From the NCBI RefSeq assembly GCF_014596085.1, contig NZ_JACCJY010000017.1, forward strand, positions 62,001 through 126,000: a stretch of 64,000 nucleotides of DNA. The letters are read 5' to 3'. The notes beneath the pieces were generated by a model that searched no databases, had not been told where the DNA came from, and saw only the letters and a list, made by a program, of their open reading frames with translations. The position numbers and the translations under genes were made by a program. This stretch comes from Azospirillum tabaci. GTDB taxonomy: Bacteria; Pseudomonadota; Alphaproteobacteria; Azospirillales; Azospirillaceae. Shown piece by piece: positions 25,194-34,834 of this stretch. The stretch's first letter is position 1; every line of letters starts with the position of its first letter.

Positions 25194-27697
25194 GACACGC
25201 CTCCGGCGTCGGCGAAGCGTTGACGGACCAGCGCCCGAACCTCGGCCGCGTCGGCGCAGTCCAGCGCCTCGCGGGCGGTGCGCTCGGCGTCGGCCATGGC
25301 GATGGCGCGCAGCCGCGCCTTGACCGAGGGAACGGCGGGAATGGCCACGCTCAGCTCCGCGACGCCCAGCCCGGACAGCAGCACCGCCCCCGCCGGGTCG
25401 CCGGCCACGCCGCCGCAGGCGCCGACCCAGATCCCGGCGCGGCGGGCGGCGTCCACCGTGCGCTCCACCATGCGCAGGACGGCGGGGTGCAGCCCGTCCG
25501 CCTGCGGGGCCAGGACCGGGTGCAGCCGGTCCATCGCCAGCACATACTGCGTCAGGTCGTTGGTGCCGATGGAGAAGAAGGACACCTCCCGCGCCAGCCG
25601 GTCGGCCATCATCACGGCGGACGGCACCTCGATCATGATGCCAAGTTCCACGGGCGGAACGTCCAGCTCCCGCCGCACCGCCTCGGTGATCATCTTGGCG
25701 CGCTCCAGTTCGGCCGGGGCGGCGATCATCGGGTACATGATGCGCACCGGCCCCTCCACCGAGGCCCGCAGCATGGCGCGAAGCTGGGTGCGGAACAGGT
25801 CCTCCCGCTCGAAGCACAGGCGGATGCCGCGCACCCCCAGGAAGGGGTTCCCCTCCGCCGGCATGCGCAGGTAAGGGACGTTCTTGTCGCCGCCGATGTC
25901 CAGCGTGCGCAGGATGATCGGCAGACCGTTCATCGCCCGCACCATGGTCTGATAGGCGGCGAACTGCTCCTCCTCGTCCGGCGGCAGGTCGCGCTGAAGG
26001 AACAGGAACTCGGTGCGCATCAGCCCGACGCCCTCGCCGCCCGCCTCCACGGCCTGCACCGCCTCCGCCGGGTCGGAAATGTTGGCGGCGACCTCGACGC
26101 GCCGGCCGTCCACAGTGATGGCCGGCTTGTAGCGGTCGAGCCGCTCGGCCTCGCGCCGCTCGCCCACCTTGATCCGGGCCTCGGCCGCGCGGCCGCGGTC
26201 GCGCTCGCTGGGGTCGGCGACCAGAACGCCGCCGTCGCCGTCGAGGATCGCCGCGCGCCCGTTTTCCAGGTCCAGCACCGACGGTCCGGCGGCGACCACC
26301 GCGGGAATGTCGAGCGAACGCGCGATGATCGCTGTGTGGGAGGTGGCGCCGCCCCCCGCCGTGCACAGCCCAAGCACCTTGGCCGGGTCGAGCTTCGCCG
26401 TATCGGACGGCTCCAGATCCTCGGCGAGCAGGATGACGGGGTGGTCCGGCAGGGCCGCCATGGTCTCCGTCACCGCGGCGAGCAGGCGCAGCACCCGGCG
26501 CCCGACGTCGCTGAGGTCGGCGGCCCGCCCGGCCAGCAGCGGGTCGGCGAGCTGGGCCAGCGTGCCGGCGCGCTCCTCGTAGACCGCGCGCCACGCCCAG
26601 CCGGCGCTCTTGCCCCGGTCGATCAGGGCGTGGGCCTCGGCGACCATCTCCGGATCGTCGAGAAGCTCCTGATGCGCCTTGAAGATGGCAGCCTTGGCGG
26701 CGCCGGCCTTCTTCCAGAACTCCTCGTGCAGGTTGCGCAGGTCGGCGGCGGCGGCGGCGAGCGCCTGATCGAGCCGGCGGTGCTGGGCCTCGGGATCGGG
26801 GGCGGTCTCGGCGACCGTCAGCTCCTCGCGCTGGAACTTCCAGACCGGACCGGTGGAGACGCCAGGCGAGGCGGAGATGCCGACGATCACCCGCCCGTCA
26901 TAATCGAGGTCGGCCGGCGCGGTCCGCGGGGCCGGTTCCTCCGCGGGTGCCGCCGTGGGAGCAGGCTCGTCCAACCCCGCTTCGAAGGCGGCACGGATGG
27001 CCTGGAGCGCCGCCGCGGCATCTTCCCCTGAGGCGGTGACGGTCAGCGGCTGACCGCCCGACGCGCCGAGCCGCAGCAGGGAAATCAGGCTCTTGGCGTT
27101 GGCCGTGGCGCCGCCGTGCCGGACGGCGATCTCCGCGCGGAAGCGCTTGGCGACCTCGACCAGCGCCGTCGCCGGGCGGGCATGCAGCCCGTGGGGCGAG
27201 GGGGCGGTGACCGCTACGGAGTCCCCGTCGATGGGAACCGCGGCGGACTCCGCCGCGAGTGCTGTGGGTGCCTCACCGTTCAGCACGGCCATGATGGCGC
27301 GCGGGTCGCGGGTGGTGCCCAGCCGTTCGGCCTCAGCGGGGTCGCCCAGCACGCCGGTCAGCCGTTGCAGGACGGCGATGTGCTCGTCCGACTTGGCGGC
27401 GATGCCGACGACCAGACGCGCCGGCTCCCCACCGCCCCAGTCCACGCCGTGGGGGAATTGGACGACCACCACGCCGGTCCGCCGCACCAGATCGCGCGCT
27501 TCGGGAAGCCCGTGGGGGATGGCGATGCCGCTGCCGAGATAGGTGCCGGACACCGCCTCGCGGCCCAGCATGCTGTCGATGTAACCGGGTTCGATCAGGC
27601 CGCTGTCGACCATCGCCTGCCCGGCGACGCGGATGGCCTCCGTCTTGTCCGGCGCCGAAAGCCCAAGGCGCACCTGCGATTCGGAGACCTGAAGCAT
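25190..27697 (-). CDS. fruB: Multiphosphoryl transfer protein: PTS IIA(Fru)-HPr-EI fusion
   Basis: An 835-residue cytoplasmic protein carrying the whole soluble PTS phosphorelay. Domain order: IIA (residues 1-145, phospho-His62 in AIPHGLPEA), HPr (160-245, His172 in GLHARPA), enzyme I (265-835, His454 in GGATSHTAIIARS; GIMIEVPSAVMMADRLA; FSIGTNDLTQYVLAMDR). Phosphate passes from PEP through EI, HPr and IIA to FruA. The ATG at 27697 is preceded by GGGGGAGGAC; a longer frame adds unrelated residues. Enteric FruB lacks the EI part, so this fusion makes the system self-sufficient. No FruR repressor gene is adjacent. Confidence 0.94.
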   Translation of the reverse strand: MLQVSESQVRLGLSAPDKTEAIRVAGQAMVDSGLIEPGYIDSMLGREAVSGTYLGSGIAIPHGLPEARDLVRRTGVVVVQFPHGVDWGGGEPARLVVGIAAKSDEHIAVLQRLTGVLGDPAEAERLGTTRDPRAIMAVLNGEAPTALAAESAAVPIDGDSVAVTAPSPHGLHARPATALVEVAKRFRAEIAVRHGGATANAKSLISLLRLGASGGQPLTVTASGEDAAAALQAIRAAFEAGLDEPAPTAAPAEEPAPRTAPADLDYDGRVIVGISASPGVSTGPVWKFQREELTVAETAPDPEAQHRRLDQALAAAAADLRNLHEEFWKKAGAAKAAIFKAHQELLDDPEMVAEAHALIDRGKSAGWAWRAVYEERAGTLAQLADPLLAGRAADLSDVGRRVLRLLAAVTETMAALPDHPVILLAEDLEPSDTAKLDPAKVLGLCTAGGGATSHTAIIARSLDIPAVVAAGPSVLDLENGRAAILDGDGGVLVADPSERDRGRAAEARIKVGERREAERLDRYKPAITVDGRRVEVAANISDPAEAVQAVEAGGEGVGLMRTEFLFLQRDLPPDEEEQFAAYQTMVRAMNGLPIILRTLDIGGDKNVPYLRMPAEGNPFLGVRGIRLCFEREDLFRTQLRAMLRASVEGPVRIMYPMIAAPAELERAKMITEAVRRELDVPPVELGIMIEVPSAVMMADRLAREVSFFSIGTNDLTQYVLAMDRLHPVLAPQADGLHPAVLRMVERTVDAARRAGIWVGACGGVAGDPAGAVLLSGLGVAELSVAIPAVPSVKARLRAIAMADAERTAREALDCADAAEVRALVRQRFADAGGVS

Positions 27698-27764
27698 CGC
27701 CCGTCCTCCCCCCGCGCGGAGTCCGTGCGCGGGGCCGGACTCGTCCTTGGAGGAGAGTAACGCA

Positions 27765-30671
27765 TCAGTCGCAGTGACGTTCCGGGACAGATTCGCGCAG
27801 GGCGTCACCACCACTGCCGCCGCGCGTGTGGGCCAGCATGCCGGTGACGCGGGCGACCAGCGCCGTCGTCTCGAAAGGCTTCTGGAGGACCTCGCAGCCC
27901 GGCTCCAGGATGCCGGTGCCGAGCGTCGCGTCGTAGGCGTAGCCGGTCATGAAGAGCACCCCCAGCTCGGGCCGCCGCTCCCGCACCGCCTCGGCCAACT
28001 GCCGCCCGTTCATGCCGGGAAGCCCGACATCGGTCACCACCAGATCGGCGCGCAGCCCGCCGTCCAGCAGCTCCAAAGCCTCCGTCCCGTCCGACGCCTC
28101 GACCACGTCCAGCCCGGCGTCCTCCAGCGCCTGCACCGCGACCATGCGGACCAGCGCCTCGTCCTCCACCAGCAGCACGGTTCCGGCGGTGTTGTCCACC
28201 GCAGCGTCGGCGGCGGGCATCGCGGCGGCCCCCGAAGGCAGTCCGGCCCACTCCTCCCCATCGCAGCGCGGCAGGTAGAGGCGCACGGCGGTGCCCCGCC
28301 CGGCCTTGCTGTCGATGCGCACCAGCCCATGCGACTGGCTGACGAAGCCATAGACCTGCGACAGACCCAGCCCGGTACCCTGCCCGATCGGTTTGGTGGT
28401 GAAGAAGGGGTCGAAGGCACGCTTGATGATGTCGGGCGGCATGCCCATCCCGGTGTCGGCGACGGTCAGCACGACGTAGTCGCCGGGCACCGCGCCGGAG
28501 GCGTCGCCCGCCACGTCGGCCGCCGTCAGATGGGCGTTGGCGGCGGTGATGGTGATGCGCCCGCCGTCCGGCATGGCGTCGCGGGCGTTCACCACCAGAT
28601 TCAGCAGGGCGATCTCCAACTGGTTGGAATCGCACCAAGCCGCCCAGAGGTTCGGCGGGCAGTCGGTGGCGATGGACACCTGCTCGCCCACCGTGCGGCG
28701 CAGCAGGTCCTCCATCCCCTCGACCAGCACGCAAGGCTTCGTCGCGTCGGGGCGCAGCGGCTGCCGCCGGGCGAAGGCGAGAAGGCGCTGCGTCAGCCCG
28801 GCGGCGCGGGTCGCCCCGACCTTGGCGTGGATGGCGTAGTCGCGCAGGTCCGCCCGCTCCGCCGTGTCCAAGCGGGACAGCAGCAGATCCAGGTTGCCGG
28901 AGATCGCCGTCAGCAGATTGTTGAAGTCGTGGGCGATGCCGCCGGTGAGCTGGCCCAGCGCGTCCATCTTCTGGGAGTGGCGCAGCGCCTCCTCCGCCCG
29001 TTCCCGCTCCGCCTCGGCGCGCAGACGGGCGGAGACGTCGACCACCGCCGCCATGGTGCGCAGGAAACCACCCCATCCATCCCGCTCGATCCGGGCGGAG
29101 ACCAGCACGTCGGCGACCTCCCCCGACCGCTTGACCAGCCGGTAGGGCATGTCCTGGAACGCCCCGAGCCGCAGCAACTCCGGCCAGCGGCTCTCCCGGT
29201 GCTCCCGCGCGACGTCCGGCGGCATGAACTCCGTGATGTTGCGGCCGAGCACCTGGCCCCGGCTCTCATAGCCCATGAATTCCAGCCAGCGGTCGCTGAC
29301 GCTCAGCAGCCGGCCCTCGGCGTCCAGGGAATGCAGCGGCACCGGCGTCTTGGCGTAGAGCGCGCTGAGGTCGGCCTGGGCGCGCTGCCGCTCCGCCACC
29401 TCGGCCAGCAGCCGGCGGTTGGCGGCCACCAGCTCCGCCGTGCGCTCGGCCACCTGCCGTTCCAGATCCTCGCGGGCGTCGGCCTGGGCCGCGCGGGCCT
29501 TCACCGCGTCGTCGATGTCGGTGCAGGTACCGAACCAGCGGGTGATCCGCCCGTCCCCGTCGCGCAACGGCACCGCCCGCCCGAGGAACCAGCGGTACCG
29601 GCCCCCGGCCTCGCGCAGCCGGTACTCGACCTCGTAGAAATCGCCCGACCGCACCGCGGCGGTCCACAGGGCGGCGGTCCGCGTCCGGTCGTCCGGATGC
29701 ACCACCTCCATCCAGGCGGTGCCGGTCATCGCCTCCGGCCGGGTGCCGGTGTAGGCGAACCAATGCAGGTTGTAGTAGTCGGGAAGGCCGTCCGGCGGGG
29801 CTGACCAGACGAGCTGCGGCATGCTTTCCGCGATGGCGCGGAACTTGGCCTCGCTGTCGCGCAGCGCGATTTCCGAGGCGCGGCGATCGGTGATGTCGCG
29901 CACCACCACCGAATAGGCGGCCGGCGCGCCCGTGGCGTCGCGCGCCACGGTCAGCACGGTGGAGCCGAAGAACCGCCGTCCGTCCCGCGCCGCGTGGATC
30001 CACTCGACCTCGCGGCGCTCCTTCTCCGCCACCCCGGACAGCAGGCTGCGGATGTTGTCCGCGCAGCGCTCCTCCGGCGCGAAGAGCAGGGACAGCGGGC
30101 GGCCCAGCGCCTCCTCCTCGGTGTAGCCGAAAAGGCGGCGGCTGCCCTCGTTCCACGAGGTGATGCGGCCCTCCAGGTCCAGCGTGACGATGGCGTAGTC
30201 GCGGATGTCGTCGATGGCCTGCCGCAGCCGGCGCAGATTCTCCTCGGCCAGCCGCCGCTCGGCCAGGGTGCGCGCCTCCAGGATCGCCCGCTCCACCGCG
30301 GCGGGCAGATGGGCCAGCCGCTGCTTCAGCACATAGTCGCGCGCGCCCATCTTCAGGGCCGACACCGCCGTCTCCTCCCCCATGCGCCCGGACAGGAACA
30401 GGAAGGGGATTTCCGGAGCGCGGGCCTTGGCGATCTCCAGCGCCTCCAACCCGTCGAAGTCCGGCAGGGAGAAGTCGGCCAGGATCAGGTCGAAGCGCCG
30501 TCCGTCCCCCGCCGCCTTGACCAGCGCCGCCTCGAAATCCGCGCGGGTGTCCACGCGGGTCACGTCGCAGGAGATTCCCGCCTTCCGCAGGCGCGCGAAA
30601 GCCAGCTCGCAGTCCAGCGGGCTGTCTTCCAAATGCAGGATGGTCACGGCAGCTGGCATTCTGGCGGGCAT
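27765..30671 (-). CDS. Hybrid sensor histidine kinase: REC-PAS-PAS-PAS-HisKA-HATPase-REC
   Basis: A 968-residue soluble kinase. Order: receiver (Asp66 in [13 protein letters not shown]), PAS (~145-260), PAS (~270-385, [20 protein letters not shown]), coiled coil, PAS (~430-545), HisKA with His581 in [11 protein letters not shown], HATPase ([25 protein letters not shown]) and a C-terminal receiver ([19 protein letters not shown]). It has no membrane segment. Four bases separate it from the upstream single-domain response regulator, itself 8 bases after the bacteriophytochrome, so its N-terminal receiver is likely part of a light-driven phosphorelay. The ATG at 30659 is an alternative start. 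Confidence 0.92.
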   Translation of the reverse strand: MPARMPAAVTILHLEDSPLDCELAFARLRKAGISCDVTRVDTRADFEAALVKAAGDGRRFDLILADFSLPDFDGLEALEIAKARAPEIPFLFLSGRMGEETAVSALKMGARDYVLKQRLAHLPAAVERAILEARTLAERRLAEENLRRLRQAIDDIRDYAIVTLDLEGRITSWNEGSRRLFGYTEEEALGRPLSLLFAPEERCADNIRSLLSGVAEKERREVEWIHAARDGRRFFGSTVLTVARDATGAPAAYSVVVRDITDRRASEIALRDSEAKFRAIAESMPQLVWSAPPDGLPDYYNLHWFAYTGTRPEAMTGTAWMEVVHPDDRTRTAALWTAAVRSGDFYEVEYRLREAGGRYRWFLGRAVPLRDGDGRITRWFGTCTDIDDAVKARAAQADAREDLERQVAERTAELVAANRRLLAEVAERQRAQADLSALYAKTPVPLHSLDAEGRLLSVSDRWLEFMGYESRGQVLGRNITEFMPPDVAREHRESRWPELLRLGAFQDMPYRLVKRSGEVADVLVSARIERDGWGGFLRTMAAVVDVSARLRAEAERERAEEALRHSQKMDALGQLTGGIAHDFNNLLTAISGNLDLLLSRLDTAERADLRDYAIHAKVGATRAAGLTQRLLAFARRQPLRPDATKPCVLVEGMEDLLRRTVGEQVSIATDCPPNLWAAWCDSNQLEIALLNLVVNARDAMPDGGRITITAANAHLTAADVAGDASGAVPGDYVVLTVADTGMGMPPDIIKRAFDPFFTTKPIGQGTGLGLSQVYGFVSQSHGLVRIDSKAGRGTAVRLYLPRCDGEEWAGLPSGAAAMPAADAAVDNTAGTVLLVEDEALVRMVAVQALEDAGLDVVEASDGTEALELLDGGLRADLVVTDVGLPGMNGRQLAEAVRERRPELGVLFMTGYAYDATLGTGILEPGCEVLQKPFETTALVARVTGMLAHTRGGSGGDALRESVPERHCD

Positions 30672-30675
30672 TCCT

Positions 30676-31158
30676 TCAGGCGCCTTTTCCCGCGGGCGGG
30701 GTTCCCGCCGGGCGGCGGGCGCAGCCGACCGGGGGTTCGTTCAGGATCGCCCAAAAAGCGCCCAGGTCGCGGATCGCCTGGAAGAAGGCCTTGAAGTCCA
30801 CCGGCTTCACCACGAAGGCGTTCACGCCCAGCTTGTAGCTGCGCACGAGGTCGCTTTCCTCGCGCGACGCGGTGAGCATCACGATGGGGACATGCCGGGT
30901 CTCCGGATCGTTCTTCACCCGCTCCAGCACCTCCAGCCCGTCGATCTTCGGCAGCTTGAGATCGAGCAGGACGACGGCGGGAAGCTGGGTCGGCTTCCCG
31001 GTTTCCGGATCGCGGCGGGTCAGCATCCGCAGCGCCTCCTCGCCGTCGCGGGCGACGATCACGTCATTGGCGAGCTGGCATTTCTCCAGCGCCGCCAGGG
31101 TCAGTTCCAAATCCCGCGGGTTGTCTTCGACCAGCAGGATGGGTTTCAGGTCGCTCAT
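30676..31158 (-). CDS. Single-domain response regulator, Rcp1/CheY-like
   Basis: A 160-residue receiver domain with Asp66 as phospho-acceptor (VVLLDLKLPKIDGLEVLERV), Glu11/Asp12 metal pocket (VEDNPRD), Thr in VMLTAS and Lys in FVVKPVDF. No output domain follows, only a short Pro/Gly/Ala tail. Its sequence resembles Rcp1, the partner of cyanobacterial and bacterial phytochrome kinases. It lies between the bacteriophytochrome and hybrid kinase genes and presumably carries phosphate between them. Confidence 0.92.
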   Translation of the reverse strand: MSDLKPILLVEDNPRDLELTLAALEKCQLANDVIVARDGEEALRMLTRRDPETGKPTQLPAVVLLDLKLPKIDGLEVLERVKNDPETRHVPIVMLTASREESDLVRSYKLGVNAFVVKPVDFKAFFQAIRDLGAFWAILNEPPVGCARRPAGTPPAGKGA

Positions 31159-31166
31159 GTCTCAGA

Positions 31167-33431
31167 TCACTCATCGAGATCGCGCAGATCGGGTTTCGCC
31201 ACCCCGGCCTTCGGCAGCGTGAAGTAGAAGATGGCCCCCTTGTCGAGCCGCCCGTCGGCCCAGGTCCGTCCACCATGGCGGTCCACGGCGCGGCGCACAT
31301 TGGCCAGGCCGATGCCGATGCCTTCGAACTCCTCGTTGCGATGCAGCCGCTGGAACACCCCGAACAGCTTCTTCTCGTAAGCTTGGTTGAACCCAACCCC
31401 GTTGTCCCTGACGAAGAAGAGGGTTTCGGTGGGCCGGTCTTCGCAACCCACGGCGATGCGCGCCGGTTCCCGTCCGCGGGAGTATTTGATGGCGTTCGAC
31501 AAAAGGTTTTGCAGAACCAGCCGCATCATCACCGGATCGCCGCGCACCGTGGGCAGCGGGGCGATGTCCCATTCGACGGCCCGCCCGGCGGTGTCGGGCG
31601 CCAGCGTTTCGCGCACCTCCGCCACCAGGGCGTTCATGTCCACCAAGACGGGGGTCAGCTCGCTGCGGCCCATCTGTGAGAAGTGCAGCAGATTGTCCAC
31701 CAGCGTGCCGGCGCTGTTGGCCGCGTCCACGATGACGTTCAGATAGCGCTTTCCGGTGGCGCTCAGCTGGTCCGATTCCAGCTCCTGCAACAGCTCGGCG
31801 TAGCCGACGATGTGGCGGAAGGGTGCGCGCAGGTCGTGGGAGACAGAGTAGGAAAAGGATTCCAGCTCCTTGTTGGAGCGCGCCAGCTCCCGCGACAGGG
31901 CGGCCAGCTCCTCCGCCTTGCGCAGGACGATGCCTATGACGGCGTGTCGCAGCGCCGCGGCGGTGTCGCGCTCCGCCGCGGTCCAGGGCAGCGCGCGGTG
32001 GCGCACCGTCTCCTTCCAGGTCTCGAAGGAGGCGCGCGGGCTCAGGCCCCGCCCTTCGCGGTCGAGCGGCTTGCGCGGGTCGCCGCCCCAGCGGACGGTC
32101 TGCACCACCTCGGGCCGGAACCACAGCACGTAGCTGGCGTGCAGCTTCGACACGGCGATGGCCAGCAGCCCCGCCGGCTTGCCTTCGAAGTCCGCGGCGG
32201 CCGGGTAGAGGGCGGGCAGGCTGTCGGTCTCGAACTGCTCCGGCTCGCCCTGGGTGCCCAGCCAGTCCACGAGATCGCGCACCTGCTCTTCCGTCGGGGT
32301 GTCGCCGACCAGCGTGCAGCGCCGTTCGAAGACGACGGCGGCCCCGCTGGCGTTGGCGAAGCGCAGCAGATCGTTCGGATTCTCGGTCAAGCCGGCGATG
32401 AAGGGGTCGGCCTGAGCCATCGCGGCCAGCAGCCGCGCCTGGATGGCTTGCAGGGCGATGCGGTGCTCCGCATCGCGCCGGTCCTCCACCGCGGCGATGC
32501 GCACCGACAGGATTTGGGCGATCAGATCGCAGGCCGAGCGTACGGCGTAGGACACCGCCCTCGGCTCATGGTGGTGACAGGAGACCAGCCCCCACAAGGC
32601 CCCGTGCAGCAGGATCGACACCGACATCGAGGACGCGGTTTCCATGTTCCGCATGTACTGGACATGCACCGGCGACACGCTGCGCAGGACGGAGAAGCTG
32701 AGATCCAGCGGCGGCGCCCCCGCGGGAACCAGAGGCACCGGGATGTAGCCGGCGTCGGGAATCAGCCGCTGGCGGTTCAGCCGGTACAACTCGCGCGCCT
32801 GGGTGGGAATGTCGGAGGCGGGAAAGCGCAGATCCATGTAGGAGGGCAGTTGCCCGTTCCCATCCTCCGCCACCACCGTGCCGTGCCAGTCGGCGTCGAA
32901 GCGGTAGATCAGCACGCGGTCGAAGCCGGTCAGCGCCCGGACCTCCCGCGCGGCACAATTCAGGAGATCCGCTGGCGTGTTCAGCGCGTCCAGCTGCTCC
33001 AGCGCCTCACGCATGCGTGGGTAGACGTGGTCGAGAAGGTCGGTCTCCAGCCCGTCCAGCCGTTCCAGCTCCAGGATCACCACGGCCTCGCCCGCCGCGT
33101 CATTGACGGCGTGGGCGAGCAGCTGGTGACGACCGGCGCCGGGCAGTTCGGCCACGGCGACCGGCACCGGGCGGGACGGCACCGGACCGGCGGCGAGAAA
33201 GGAGCGGACCGCTCCGGAGATCCGCGGGTGCAGGGCCTGTTCCAACGGCTGACCCAACGCCTGCCCCAGCGGCTGGCAAAGCGCCGGCGCGGCGTTGGCG
33301 CTGGCCTGGATCAGGGTGGCACCCGAATTGCTCCCGGAGAAGGCCAACAGCATGCCGTGGGGCTGGACGCTGCCGGGACGGTGGATCGGTTCCCGGCTGC
33401 AGGCATCGAGATCCAAATCACCAACGGTCAT
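31167..33431 (-). CDS. bphP: Bacteriophytochrome histidine kinase
   Basis: A 754-residue red/far-red photoreceptor kinase. Cys11 near the N-terminus (DLDACSREPIHRPGSVQPHG) is placed to bind biliverdin. PAS (about 10-120), GAF (130-310, with the PASDIP and PVPLVP motifs), PHY (325-500, LWFRPEVVQTVRWGGDPRKP tongue) then HisKA (His532 in SVSHDLRAPFRHI) and HATPase (NLLSNAIKYS; DNGVGFNQAYEKKLFGVFQR) follow. All hallmarks of a photoactive classic bacteriophytochrome are present. It heads an operon with an Rcp1-like regulator and a hybrid kinase. No haem oxygenase gene, which would supply biliverdin, is in the window. Confidence 0.95.
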   Translation of the reverse strand: MTVGDLDLDACSREPIHRPGSVQPHGMLLAFSGSNSGATLIQASANAAPALCQPLGQALGQPLEQALHPRISGAVRSFLAAGPVPSRPVPVAVAELPGAGRHQLLAHAVNDAAGEAVVILELERLDGLETDLLDHVYPRMREALEQLDALNTPADLLNCAAREVRALTGFDRVLIYRFDADWHGTVVAEDGNGQLPSYMDLRFPASDIPTQARELYRLNRQRLIPDAGYIPVPLVPAGAPPLDLSFSVLRSVSPVHVQYMRNMETASSMSVSILLHGALWGLVSCHHHEPRAVSYAVRSACDLIAQILSVRIAAVEDRRDAEHRIALQAIQARLLAAMAQADPFIAGLTENPNDLLRFANASGAAVVFERRCTLVGDTPTEEQVRDLVDWLGTQGEPEQFETDSLPALYPAAADFEGKPAGLLAIAVSKLHASYVLWFRPEVVQTVRWGGDPRKPLDREGRGLSPRASFETWKETVRHRALPWTAAERDTAAALRHAVIGIVLRKAEELAALSRELARSNKELESFSYSVSHDLRAPFRHIVGYAELLQELESDQLSATGKRYLNVIVDAANSAGTLVDNLLHFSQMGRSELTPVLVDMNALVAEVRETLAPDTAGRAVEWDIAPLPTVRGDPVMMRLVLQNLLSNAIKYSRGREPARIAVGCEDRPTETLFFVRDNGVGFNQAYEKKLFGVFQRLHRNEEFEGIGIGLANVRRAVDRHGGRTWADGRLDKGAIFYFTLPKAGVAKPDLRDLDE

Positions 33432-33887
33432 GGTGCTGGTCCTCGTGGTGGCGTTGACTCCAGAAGCAAAGACAATCCAATAGGTGGCTCCTTAATGCCC
33501 TGCTCGCTGTCCGGTCTATTCGATGATTCCAGGTAATGTCGAATGTTTCGACATGGCGGGCATCGCTTTGGTTATCAACGGCGGGTGACTTAGACAATAC
33601 CACTTCAGAACAAGGACATAAGCGGTTCGTCATATAGATCGACCCTCGTTGCGCGCAATACGGGAAAAGGGGGTAGGGAGGAATACGGGGGATCGCTGGG
33701 GGAGTATCCCCGCGGTTGGAATTGATCCCTGCACCACGCCGACGAGTGGCTGACCGAGCTGTCGACCGCCGGGTGTTTGGGAAGCGTGCGGACGGACCGG
33801 GGGTGAGATTGCCCGGAGCGCTGGACTTGTGCATAACGGCTTTCGGCGGGAGATTTCCCCAGGAACGGCGTCGTGAAGGTCCCATCC
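33432..33887. other. Divergent region upstream of bphP, with perfect dyad at 33536-33554
   Basis: A roughly 450-base region between the bphP operon and the glycosyltransferase gene. A perfect dyad ATGTCGAA-TGT-TTCGACAT (33536-33554) lies about 105 bases before the bphP start. It reads TGT-N11-ACA, close to but one base short of the TGT-N12-ACA boxes bound by PpsR/CrtJ repressors. I see no gene here that I would support. Confidence 0.45.
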
Positions 33888-34742
33888 ATGGAAGTGCTGC
33901 GATTCGCGCCGGAGGATTTTTCCCACGAACTCCTGGCGCTTGAAGTCGCCAAGCTCATCAAGGACGAAACGCCCCCGGCGGACCCCCTCACCTTCCACGC
34001 CTATTGGGACGGCGTGCTGAACGAGAAGCATCTGATTTCGGTGAAAAGCTGCTATCTCTTCAATGTCCGTGGCCGTGAGAACCGGATCGTCGTCTGGACG
34101 CGGAATGGCGTCGACAATGACTGTTTGAGCGAAATCGGAAAGTACGCCGAGATACGCGCCTTTTCCGAGCGCGACGAGTGCCGCGGCACCTTCCTTGAAG
34201 GGCACGATTTCGGGCGGTCGATCGATGCGTCCTTCTATTCCGACATCGTCCGGTACATTCTTCTCTACAAATACGGCGGTGTGTGGTTCGACCTCGACTG
34301 CCTGTTCCTGAGAAGCGTCACACCGCTCCTGAATCAGTTTCCCGGCAAGATCCTGGCCTACCGGTGGGAGCAGCAGAACTATCCCAACGGCGCGATCTAC
34401 GTCGCCCCCACGCCGCGTTCGGAGGCGATGAAGGGCAACATCGAATTCATCCGGAACCGTGGCCGCGGCTGGGGTTTCCAGCAGGCCGGGCTGGTGTACG
34501 ACACGCCGATGGACATCCTGGTGCTTCCGTGCCCCTGGTTCGACGCCGGGTGGATCGACAATCCCGTGCTTCACTTCGACCGCTTCATGAAGGCGTCGCC
34601 GGTCGCATACGACCTCGACAGCTTCTTCCCCGGCGCCTTCTGCTTTCACTGGCACAACAAGTGGTTCGACGCCATCGAGCCGTCGAGTCCGATGGATCGG
34701 CTCGCCCGGGACATCGACCGGCGGCTGTCCACGGGGCGTTGA
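33888..34742 (+). CDS. DXD-motif glycosyltransferase (GT32-like)
   Basis: A 284-residue protein with the core of DXD sugar-binding glycosyltransferases: ASFYSDIVRYILLYKYGGVW followed by FDLDCLFLR, where the FDLD aspartates bind metal-nucleotide sugar. The N-terminal part (TFHAYWDGVLNEKHLISVKS) matches the Rossmann-like start. No signal or membrane segment is seen, so it acts in the cytoplasm, probably on surface polysaccharide or glycolipid. The ATG at 33888 has AAGG eight bases before it; a GTG at 33873 is also possible. The GH12-like gene follows after 92 bases in the same direction. Confidence 0.82.
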   Translation: MEVLRFAPEDFSHELLALEVAKLIKDETPPADPLTFHAYWDGVLNEKHLISVKSCYLFNVRGRENRIVVWTRNGVDNDCLSEIGKYAEIRAFSERDECRGTFLEGHDFGRSIDASFYSDIVRYILLYKYGGVWFDLDCLFLRSVTPLLNQFPGKILAYRWEQQNYPNGAIYVAPTPRSEAMKGNIEFIRNRGRGWGFQQAGLVYDTPMDILVLPCPWFDAGWIDNPVLHFDRFMKASPVAYDLDSFFPGAFCFHWHNKWFDAIEPSSPMDRLARDIDRRLSTGR

Positions 34743-34834
34743 GCGCCGACGCGATCTTCGCCGCCCGACCTTGTTGAAGCCCCGACGCCGGCCGGGAAAA
34801 CGCCCGACGGACAACGACGGAACGGGGACGCTCC

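Noticed and set aside
24207..26594. fruK read as a much larger protein starting far upstream
   Set aside because: The added part lies in a wrong frame across fruB; the ATGA overlap at 25193 gives a normal PfkB-length protein.
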